A DNA stretch of 5,385 nt from Bdellovibrionales bacterium (GCA_005791855.1 SXUH01000421.1:1-5385); one strand, 5' to 3'. Positions 1 through 4,519 are shown, counted from the stretch's first letter. The notes: generated by a model from the letters alone, not told the origin. Made by a program: numbers and translations.

Positions 1-759
1 GACTCCATCCGCTCGGCGCTGGACCTGTTCATCGGGAACAGCAAGATCGACGTGCTCAAGCGGGAGAAGCTCAACCAGGTGTTCTACGCCATCAAGGCCG
101 AGCGCCGGGTGGAGGTCCTCTACCACAAGAACATGATCCTCCACCACTTCCTGGTCCCGGGGATCATCAACTCCACCTGGTTCAACGTCTTCAACGGGTC
201 CATCAAGGACGGCATGCAGCTGACCCGGTTCTTGATCAACAAGCGGAAGGAGCTCAAGTACGAGTTCTACCTCCCGAGCATCAAGGACATGATCGCCGAG
301 GCCCTCCAGATCGTCTCGAACTCGCTGGGCCGGAAGGTCGACTCCCTCGAGGAGTGCATGAAGCTCTCGTCCCAGGAACTCTACCAGCTCGCGACCTCCG
401 TGCGGCGGTTCTCCACGGCCCTGTCCTACCTCTACGAAGCCTACTACATTTCCTGCGTGACGATTAAGTACCTCGCGAACGAGAGCTTCACCCAGGAGCG
501 GTTCGTCCAGGTCGCCAAGGAGCTCTTCTCCCTCGAGCTCGAGCACGGCCGCGTCGTCAAGTACCCGGAGGCTTTCGCCGTGCCGATCATCAAGGACACC
601 CTGGTGTACCACCAGAGCAAGAAGGTCATCGGCCGCAACCCCGACCGCAGCTTCAAGGTCATCGACCAGGTGAAGCTCGACGAGTCCATCGAGAAGTTCA
701 TCCAGGACCTCAACGACCAGGTGGCGATCAACCTGAAGTTCAACAAGGTCAGTCCTTGA
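1..759 (+). CDS. plsB: Glycerol-3-phosphate acyltransferase (PlsB-like), C-terminal part, 5'-truncated by window edge
   Basis: The reading frame is open from base 1, so the GTG at 52 is an internal codon; 252 residues are visible before TGA at 757-759. PlsB-type enzymes acylate sn-glycerol 3-phosphate at position 1, the first step of phospholipid synthesis, at the inner membrane. Recognition rests on remembered patterns of the family's C-terminal region: LYHKNMILHHFLVP (visible residues about 40-53) resembles the family's Y-x-N-x-x-x-H-x-F segment, and a later stretch (about 127-210: LYEAYY, then ERFVQVAKEL, GRVVKYPEAF and IIKDTLVYHQ) resembles the closing helical domain with its x-x-PEAxS-like turn. 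The catalytic HX4D motif would lie upstream, outside the window, so the acyltransferase domain cannot be checked. The protein is rich in K, I, F, Y and N, yet 245 of 252 codons end in G or C. A PlsB-unrelated conserved hypothetical protein remains possible. Confidence 0.6.
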   Translation, partial: DSIRSALDLFIGNSKIDVLKREKLNQVFYAIKAERRVEVLYHKNMILHHFLVPGIINSTWFNVFNGSIKDGMQLTRFLINKRKELKYEFYLPSIKDMIAEALQIVSNSLGRKVDSLEECMKLSSQELYQLATSVRRFSTALSYLYEAYYISCVTIKYLANESFTQERFVQVAKELFSLELEHGRVVKYPEAFAVPIIKDTLVYHQSKKVIGRNPDRSFKVIDQVKLDESIEKFIQDLNDQVAINLKFNKVSP

Positions 760-1199
760 ACTCGATGACCTCCAACCAGCGGCTCCTGTGCCTGCCCTCG
801 GAAGGGCGGGGCGAGGATTGGCTTGCCCGGAGCCAGAAGATCGACGAGGCGCTCGCCGCCGCGGGCCTGGAGCTGGCAGAGGAGTCCATCTACCTTTTGT
901 ACTCCCATCCGCCGCTGGCCGCGCTGGACGGGCAGGGTACTTGCCTCGTCGCCCGGCCCTTCATCGGACCGAAGAAGAGCTTCGAGGGCGAGCTCACCCT
1001 GTTGGACTGGGTGGCAGCGCCGGTCTACCGGGAAGGGCTCAAGGCCTTGACCCTGGAGGAACTGCTGCTGGAAGCGAACGGATACCTGGAAAAGGCGCAG
1101 AGGGCCCTCCCCAGAGTGAAAAAGGCGTTTACTTTGTGCATCCGCCGTCGGCTTTTACCCTCGCTCTTCATCCAAACTGAAGTTATCTTCAATGAATGA
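756..1199 (+). CDS. Hypothetical protein of about 147 aa, function not recognised
   Basis: I do not recognise this protein. It is a soluble-looking 144-147 residue product without a signal peptide or membrane segment. It abuts the PlsB-like gene: a TTG at 756 overlaps that gene's TGA stop, with AAGG at 745-748 about 7 nt before it, while the first ATG (765) lies about 16 nt after the same AAGG. Either start is possible; close spacing suggests translational coupling and one operon. Residues 1-119 use mainly G/C-ending codons like the upstream gene, which supports real coding. From about base 1117 the codon choice changes to mixed AT-rich usage (tail residues KKAFTLCIRRR to IFNE), as if the tail were read into former intergenic DNA. 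Deleting one C in the CCCC run at 1109-1112 would bring a TGA at 1117-1119 into frame. The TLLDWVAAPVYREGL segment is hydrophobic/amphipathic, but I assign no family. Confidence 0.6.
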   Translation: MNSMTSNQRLLCLPSEGRGEDWLARSQKIDEALAAAGLELAEESIYLLYSHPPLAALDGQGTCLVARPFIGPKKSFEGELTLLDWVAAPVYREGLKALTLEELLLEANGYLEKAQRALPRVKKAFTLCIRRRLLPSLFIQTEVIFNE

Positions 1200-1203
1200 A
1201 GCC

Positions 1204-1230
1204 TTGTCAGCTTATTCCAAGCGTTGTAAT
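1204..1230 (+). promoter_or_regulatory. Candidate sigma70-type promoter for infC-rpmI-rplT
   Basis: TTGTCA at 1204-1209 matches the -35 consensus in 5 of 6 positions and TGTAAT at 1225-1230 matches the -10 in 5 of 6. The 15-nt spacer is shorter than the usual 16-18, which lowers confidence. It lies directly after the hypothetical gene's stop and in locally AT-richer DNA. Transcription would begin near 1237, giving a leader of roughly 50 nt before the infC start. No mapping data are available. Confidence 0.4.
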
Positions 1231-1274
1231 TTTTGTCTTTATCTGAAACCGGCGAAAGGCCAGGAACCACTTAT

Positions 1275-1288
1275 GGAGGTGGGTTATA
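1275..1288 (+). promoter_or_regulatory. infC ribosome binding site and non-canonical ATA start codon
   Basis: GGAGGT at 1275-1280 is a near-perfect Shine-Dalgarno sequence, followed after 5 nt by ATA at 1286-1288 in the IF3 frame. No ATG, GTG or TTG lies in that frame between here and GTG 1379, which is already deep within conserved IF3 sequence. The residues read from the ATA (SEKVHEPRVNERIRAHEIRL) give the expected IF3 N-terminus. Non-AUG starts (AUU, AUC, AUA) are an established trait of infC, because IF3 rejects them and so represses its own synthesis. Confidence 0.85.
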
Positions 1289-1813
1289 AGCGAAAAAGTT
1301 CATGAACCTCGAGTCAACGAAAGGATCCGCGCACACGAAATCAGACTCATCGGCGATGACAACAAGGCCTACGGAGTCGTGACCCTTGCCCAGGCAAGAT
1401 TGATGGCGGACAGTGAGGGACTGGACCTGATCGAAATTTCCCCGAACGCCGTTCCTCCGGTGGTGAAGATGATGGATTACGGGAAGTACAAGTACCAGAT
1501 CCAGAAGAAACTTGCGGAAGCCAAGAAGAAGCAAGTGGTGATCGAAGTCAAAGAAATCAAGTTCCGTCCTAATATTGAAAAGCACGACATGGAAGTGAAG
1601 CTCAACCACATCGAAAAGTTCTTGGAACACGGGGATAAAGTAAAATTATTGATGCAGTTCCGCGGTCGGGAAATGGCCCATAAAGAGATCGGTTTGGGCA
1701 AGTTTGACGAAATCGTCAAACAAGTGCTTGAGAAGGGAGCCGTTATCGAATCCCCATCTAAAATGATGGGAAATCGAGTGATCGCCATGGTCGCCCCTGG
1801 GAAGAAAAAATAG
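1286..1813 (+). CDS. infC: Translation initiation factor IF-3
   Basis: IF3 binds the 30S subunit, prevents premature 50S joining and checks the start codon-initiator tRNA pairing. From the ATA start the product has 175 residues, close to the 180 of E. coli. The N-terminal domain begins with the typical RVNERIRAHEIRLIGDD segment (residues 9-25). The family signature KMMDYGKYKYQIQK sits at about 61-74, at the start of the lysine-rich linker helix. The C-terminal domain includes EIKFRPNIEKHDMEVK, FRGREMAHKEIG and a basic end, PGKKK. A start at GTG 1379 would remove 31 conserved residues and can be dismissed. The gene ends in tandem stops (TAG TAG, 1811-1816) and is followed by rpmI and rplT as in most bacteria; thrS, often upstream, is not in the window. 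Autoregulation through the ATA start is likely. Confidence 0.96.
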   Translation: MSEKVHEPRVNERIRAHEIRLIGDDNKAYGVVTLAQARLMADSEGLDLIEISPNAVPPVVKMMDYGKYKYQIQKKLAEAKKKQVVIEVKEIKFRPNIEKHDMEVKLNHIEKFLEHGDKVKLLMQFRGREMAHKEIGLGKFDEIVKQVLEKGAVIESPSKMMGNRVIAMVAPGKKK

Positions 1814-1854
1814 TAGGAAATCCCTTTATCTTATAGTCCTCTCGTGTTACCTTC

Positions 1855-1876
1855 ATGCACTCTTTTAAAGATGCAT
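1855..1876 (+). promoter_or_regulatory. Hairpin in the infC-rpmI intergenic leader
   Basis: ATGCA (1855-1859) and TCTT (1861-1864) pair with AAGA (1868-1871) and TGCAT (1872-1876), a 9-bp stem with one bulged C (1860) and a 3-nt loop. It is followed by the T-rich stretch TTTATTGTTTT and, at 1888-1892, the rpmI Shine-Dalgarno AGGAG. It could act as a weak attenuator, a processing site or part of an L20-responsive leader. In E. coli L20 represses rpmI-rplT by binding RNA upstream of rpmI; whether this hairpin does so is inference. Confidence 0.4.
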
Positions 1877-1898
1877 TTTATTGTTTTAGGAGCGATAT

Positions 1899-2096
1899 AT
1901 GTCGAAAATGAAGACTAAGCGTGCTGCTGCGAAACGTTTCAGAGTTACAGCCACTGGTAAAATCAAGTTTAAAAAAGCCTACTTACGTCACTTGTTGATC
2001 AACAAGTCGAAGCGTGGGAAGAAAGATAAAGGCACCCCAGGATACGTACACCCTGGTGACTACCATAACGCAAAATCCTGTATCCCATACCTGTAG
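1899..2096 (+). CDS. rpmI: 50S ribosomal protein L35 (bL35)
   Basis: A 65-residue basic protein of the large ribosomal subunit, the usual size for bL35. The N-terminal KMKTKRAAAKRFRVTATGKIK matches the family pattern (KxKTxxxAAKRFxxTxxGKxK), followed by YLRHLLINKSKR and the typical ending with a D residue and C-IPYL (family: LPY near the end). ATG 1899 is preceded by AGGAG at 1888-1892 with a 6-nt spacer, so the start is firm. It ends in tandem stops, TAG TAA (2094-2099). Only 33 of 65 codons end in G or C, in sharp contrast to the genes at the left edge. It sits in the standard infC-rpmI-rplT order, 85 nt after infC and 75 nt before rplT. Confidence 0.96.
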   Translation: MSKMKTKRAAAKRFRVTATGKIKFKKAYLRHLLINKSKRGKKDKGTPGYVHPGDYHNAKSCIPYL

Positions 2097-2120
2097 TAAC
2101 CACCAACAAGAGTAGTGAAA

Positions 2121-2149
2121 GAGGGTTAAGCGGAGATACTTCCCCCCTC
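2121..2149 (+). promoter_or_regulatory. Irregular stem-loop upstream of rplT
   Basis: GAGGG (2121-2125) pairs with CCCTC (2145-2149). After an asymmetric internal loop, GGAG (2132-2135) pairs with TTCC (2140-2143) with one G-T wobble around the loop ATAC. The structure ends 9 nt before the rplT Shine-Dalgarno (AAGGAG, 2159-2164). An irregular stem next to the L20 start codon is the sort of element ribosomal protein L20 could recognise, but I cannot show similarity to the 23S rRNA site from sequence alone. Confidence 0.35.
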
Positions 2150-2171
2150 AGAACGAAGAAGGAGAGCCACC

Positions 2172-2516
2172 ATGGCACGAGTAAAACGCGGATTTAAAGC
2201 CCGCCAAAGAAGAAACAAAGTCCTTAAACTTGCGAAAGGCTTCCACTTTGACCGTCGGACAAAGTACAAGCACGCATCTGAAACTGTTCGTCGCGCACTT
2301 CACTATGCATTCATCGGTCGTCGCCTCTTAAAGCGTGACATGAGAAGACTCTGGATCACTCGTATCAACGCCGGCGCTCGCATGCTTGGAACTTCTTACT
2401 CTCAGCTCATCTCCGGGCTTAAGAAGAAGGAAATCACCATTAACCGGAAGATGCTCTCCGAGCTCGCGGTTTCTGATTTCAACGCATTCAAGGCAATCTT
2501 CGAAGCGACTAAGTAA
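2172..2516 (+). CDS. rplT: 50S ribosomal protein L20 (bL20)
   Basis: bL20 binds 23S rRNA early in 50S assembly and in several bacteria also represses its own operon. The product has 114 residues (E. coli 118). It opens with the near-invariant MARVKRGFKARQRR, a long basic helix, followed by KVLKLAKGF. The globular half shows RRLWITRINAGARMLGTSYS and FISGL-like LISGLKKKEITINRKMLSELAV, all hallmark bL20 segments. ATG 2172 has AAGGAG at 2159-2164 with a 7-nt spacer. It is the last gene of the translation unit; a strong terminator starts 14 nt after its TAA. Confidence 0.97.
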   Translation: MARVKRGFKARQRRNKVLKLAKGFHFDRRTKYKHASETVRRALHYAFIGRRLLKRDMRRLWITRINAGARMLGTSYSQLISGLKKKEITINRKMLSELAVSDFNAFKAIFEATK

Positions 2517-2529
2517 TTGTAAAAAACCC

Positions 2530-2579
2530 AAGGGCCTGTTTCTGGAAACGGAAACAGGCCCTTTTTTTTACCTTTTTTT
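2530..2579 (+). terminator. Strong intrinsic terminator after rplT
   Basis: AAGGGCCTGTTTC (2530-2542) pairs perfectly with GAAACAGGCCCTT (2551-2563). The stem continues by a T-G wobble and a G-C pair to close a GAAA loop (2545-2548), a GNRA-type tetraloop, giving about 15 bp. Eight T residues follow at 2562-2569, then ACC and seven more T (2573-2579). The A-rich stretch at 2519-2526 precedes the stem. This should end infC-rpmI-rplT transcription almost completely, so ihfA needs its own promoter. Confidence 0.95.
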
Positions 2580-2768
2580 CGACGCAGGGCTTCGACGGCG
2601 CCGAGATTTCAGCTATTTAAATTAATATTATTTAAAGATGTTAATAATATTAAGTATTTTTCCCAGAAACATTTTTTATTTCACTTGATCTAATACCATT
2701 TACTGCTAACCTATTAATAATAAGTAAAAAATAGCGATAAGCTTTTGAAACTTCGAGGGAGATTTTCA
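2580..2768 (+). promoter_or_regulatory. AT-rich ihfA upstream region
   Basis: This 189-nt gap begins with a short GC-rich patch (2581-2605) containing TTCGACG twice (2578-2584 and 2591-2597) and then becomes extremely AT-rich from about 2612 to 2740. It should hold the ihfA promoter because a strong terminator lies just upstream. AATAAT at 2716-2721 and TATTAA at 2712-2717 are possible -10 elements, and TTGATC at 2685-2690 a possible -35, but no pair has proper spacing, so I do not fix a promoter. The 9-mer TTAATAATA occurs at 2641-2649 and 2714-2722, 73 bp apart. I find no gene here. Confidence 0.5.
2622..2653. repeat. Perfect 11-bp inverted repeat upstream of ihfA
   Basis: TTAATATTATT at 2622-2632 is the exact reverse complement of AATAATATTAA at 2643-2653, with a 10-nt spacer. 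The arm centres are 21 bp apart, two helical turns, which would suit a dimeric DNA-binding protein on one face of the helix. In such AT-rich DNA a chance origin is possible. Confidence 0.5.
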
Positions 2769-3194
2769 ATGAGCATGACCAAGGCCGACATAGTAGAACG
2801 AATTTATAAGGAAGCTGGTTTCTCGAAGAAGGAAGCTGCGGAACTTGTGGATCTCGTTTTTAAAGTCATCAAGGACACTCTGGCGAAAGGCGAGAAAGTT
2901 AAGATTTCCGGCTTCGGAAATTTTTCCATTCGAGACAAGGCCACGCGAGTGGGAAGGAATCCTCAGACTGGAACGGCCATGAACATCAGCGCCCGTCGAG
3001 TGCTGACCTTCAAGCCATCGCAGATCTTGAAAGAAGACATCACGGACCGCTACGCTCATCGGCTCGATGAGAGCGGAAAGGAAAACACATCTCTCCCGGT
3101 GAAGGATGCGAAGCCTCGCGCCCTGAGCTCGTTCTTAAACAATGAAGACGACACTGTTTACGAAGACGACCAGGACGACGATGACAACGAATAG
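2769..3194 (+). CDS. ihfA: Integration host factor alpha subunit with acidic C-terminal extension
   Basis: IHF alpha pairs with IHF beta to bend DNA sharply in replication, recombination and transcription. The start is ATG 2769, set by GAGGGAGA at 2755-2762 with a 6-nt spacer; the upstream in-frame TTG (2745) precedes this site and is rejected. The product has 141 residues against about 99 in E. coli. Residues 4-91 align well with the IHF/HU fold: TKADIVERIY, KKEAAELVDL, then KVKISGFGNFSIRDK (43-57), the arm GRNPQTG with the DNA-intercalating proline at position 65 as in E. coli IhfA, and ARRVLTFKP. Residues about 92-141 are an extension ending in a strongly acidic tail (126-141, 11 of 16 D or E). 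The position before a merR gene fits ihfA rather than HU. pheST, the usual upstream neighbours, are absent. Confidence 0.9.
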   Translation: MSMTKADIVERIYKEAGFSKKEAAELVDLVFKVIKDTLAKGEKVKISGFGNFSIRDKATRVGRNPQTGTAMNISARRVLTFKPSQILKEDITDRYAHRLDESGKENTSLPVKDAKPRALSSFLNNEDDTVYEDDQDDDDNE

Positions 3195-3209
3195 CAACGG
3201 ACGAATCTT

Positions 3210-3229
3210 CTAAGGAGATTTCTCTTAGA
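3210..3229 (+). promoter_or_regulatory. Hairpin covering the merR ribosome binding site
   Basis: CTAAG (3210-3214) pairs with CTTAG (3224-3228) and AG (3216-3217) with CT (3222-3223), with G3215 bulged and a 4-nt loop; T3209 can also pair with A3229 of the start codon. The stem contains the AAGGAG (3212-3217) that serves as merR Shine-Dalgarno, 11 nt before ATG 3229, which is longer than usual. The fold could limit merR translation. Confidence 0.4.
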
Positions 3230-3636
3230 TGATCCCGAACAAATCAAACTTCAAATTCCAGGAGCTGACCCCCATCACTGGGGTGAAGCCCTACGTGATC
3301 CGATTCTGGGAAACCGAGTTCCCCGAGATCGCTCCGATTACTTCCGATTCGGGGCAGAAGTTATACGACAGGAAAGACGTGGAAGTGATCCTTAAAATCC
3401 GAAAACTCCTCTTCGACCAGAAGCTCTCCATCCCGGAGGCGAAGCTGCGGCTGCACCAGGAACTGACTGCGCCGGAGGAAGTGCTAGAGGAAGCTGCGGC
3501 GCCCGTCGCTCCGCCGACGCAGAAGAAAGAGGTCGTCGAGGCCGCGCGCTCCTCCGCCCAGGACGAGACGGTCCGGACACTCCTCCTCGGCTCCCTCGGC
3601 TTCGTCCGCGAGATCAAAGCTAGACATCAGTGGTGA
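3229..3636 (+). CDS. MerR-family transcriptional regulator
   Basis: A 135-residue DNA-binding regulator. Residues 8-79 form a MerR winged helix: FKFQELTPITGVKPYVIRFW (8-27) is the helix-turn-helix with the characteristic RFWE motif, TSDSGQKLYDRKDVEVIL (38-55) is the wing with the G-x-x-x-Y-x-x-x-D pattern, and IRKLLFDQKLSIPEAKLRL completes it. An alanine/proline/glutamate-rich linker follows (about 80-112), then a short helix, TLLLGSLGFVREIK. No metal-binding cysteines are present, so metal sensing is unlikely; the C-terminus is too short for a known ligand domain. A MerR gene directly after ihfA is a common deltaproteobacterial arrangement. The start is ATG 3229 with AAGGAG at 3212-3217. Codons shift from mixed to strongly GC-ending use after about 3420. 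The 3' end overlaps the convergent ispA-like gene by 17 bp. Its targets are unknown. Confidence 0.88.
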   Translation: MIPNKSNFKFQELTPITGVKPYVIRFWETEFPEIAPITSDSGQKLYDRKDVEVILKIRKLLFDQKLSIPEAKLRLHQELTAPEEVLEEAAAPVAPPTQKKEVVEAARSSAQDETVRTLLLGSLGFVREIKARHQW

Positions 3637-4519
3637 TCCAACTCCGGAGTCGCTGGAGTTCTTCCCGGTCTCCGCAGTGCTTCTCCACCAGCTTGAAGTT
3701 CTCTCTCAGGGTCTTTCGATTAGCCTCGAAGTAAGCCTCGAGCATCGAACCCAGGTGGCGGAGGTTCATCTTCTTCACCGTCGCAGCGAGCCGGCGGTGC
3801 GAACGGATGAGCTCCTCCAGAGCGGGGGCGACGGAGACGATGAACGGGTTGATCTTCTTCTCGTGCTCGGAGACGTTTTCCATGGCCAGCTCGGTGACGT
3901 CGTCCAGGAGCTGGAAGCTCACGCCGAGGTCCCGGCCGATGCGCAGGAAGTCCTTCACCTCCGGGAGCCGGAGGTCCTCCTTTGAGAGGTACGCGGCACC
4001 CAGGGTCGCGAGCTGGATGAGCCGCGCGGTCTTGAGCTCGTGGATGTGGACCACCTTCTTGAACTCAACCTGCCCGTCGGACTCCAGGTCCATGAACTGG
4101 CCCTTGATGAGGCCCTTGGCCCCGGTGGCCCAGGTCATGAGCTGGTGGATTTTCTTTGCCTGCCGGTGGTCGATCTTCATCAGCTCACCGAAGGAGGCGA
4201 TGAGGAGGGCGTCGCCGGCGAGGATGGCCTTCCATTCCCCGAAGGCGGCGTGGGTCGAGGGCTTCCCACGGCGGATGAGATCGTTGTCCATCGCCGGGAG
4301 GTCGTCGTGGACCAGGGTGTAGGCGTGGTGCAACTCCAGGGCGGCGGCGAGGTGGAGGTGGTTCGGCGAAACTTCGCCGGTGAGGTCCCTGGCGATGGCC
4401 TCCACCAGCTTCGGGCGGAAGAGTTTCCCCGCGGGGAAAACCGCGTATGTCATGACTTGAAGTAATTCTTCAGGATGGGACGACGAGCGAAGGGCAAGGC
4501 GAAGGGCCTCTTCCAGCAT
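3620..4519 (-). CDS. ispA: Polyprenyl diphosphate synthase, farnesyl/geranyl diphosphate synthase type
   Basis: This 299-residue class I trans-prenyltransferase condenses isopentenyl diphosphate with allylic diphosphates, supplying precursors for quinones and undecaprenyl carriers. Visible motifs: GKLFRP (31-36; family GGKRxRP, first G replaced by A30), the first aspartate-rich motif DDLPAMD (72-78) with the two-residue insertion typical of bacterial FPP synthases, RRGKPSTH (83-90), AILAGDALL, KGQFMDL (138-144), HELKTARLI (159-167) and FQLLDDVTE (201-209). The second aspartate motif reads DDxxE instead of DDxxD, and the loop from there to KKINP (220-224) is shorter than in E. coli IspA. Chain length of the product cannot be fixed by eye, but DDLPAMD favours C15 (or C20). 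ATG 4519 is preceded by AAGGA (4526-4530 on this strand) that overlaps the gspN stop, so the two genes are coupled. Confidence 0.9.
   Translation of the reverse strand: MLEEALRLALRSSSHPEELLQVMTYAVFPAGKLFRPKLVEAIARDLTGEVSPNHLHLAAALELHHAYTLVHDDLPAMDNDLIRRGKPSTHAAFGEWKAILAGDALLIASFGELMKIDHRQAKKIHQLMTWATGAKGLIKGQFMDLESDGQVEFKKVVHIHELKTARLIQLATLGAAYLSKEDLRLPEVKDFLRIGRDLGVSFQLLDDVTELAMENVSEHEKKINPFIVSVAPALEELIRSHRRLAATVKKMNLRHLGSMLEAYFEANRKTLRENFKLVEKHCGDREELQRLRSWITTDV

Noticed and set aside
444..908. 154-residue - strand ORF spanning the PlsB-like end and the next gene
   Set aside because: It crosses two sense genes and its composition (S, R, L, T, W rich) is that of an antisense reading of GC3-rich codons.
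788..1180. 130-residue ORF in another frame of the hypothetical gene
   Set aside because: Its R/G/P/A-rich product is typical of out-of-frame reading of GC-rich coding DNA, and it has no convincing start signal.
2540..2600. Phe-rich reading (PFFYLFF) after rplT, resembling a pheM-type leader peptide for pheST attenuation
   Set aside because: The Phe codons come from the T tracts of the terminator, there is no start codon or ribosome binding site for it, the order is wrong for attenuation, and pheST do not follow.
2675..2700. IHF consensus site near TTGATC upstream of ihfA
   Set aside because: The flanking bases do not fit WATCAANNNNTTR in either orientation; only the central TTGAT part matches.
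2745..2768. Upstream TTG start adding eight residues to IhfA
   Set aside because: The TTG lies before the clear GAGGGAGA ribosome binding site, and ATG 2769 gives the normal IhfA N-terminus and proline numbering.
3640..3660. Bidirectional terminator between merR and ispA
   Set aside because: The AACTCC/GGAGTT dyad lies inside the ispA coding sequence and has no T run on either side.
3807..4465. Long + strand ORFs opposite the ispA-like gene
   Set aside because: The - strand frame carries all the prenyltransferase motifs; the opposite ORFs are compositional shadows without family features or ribosome binding sites.
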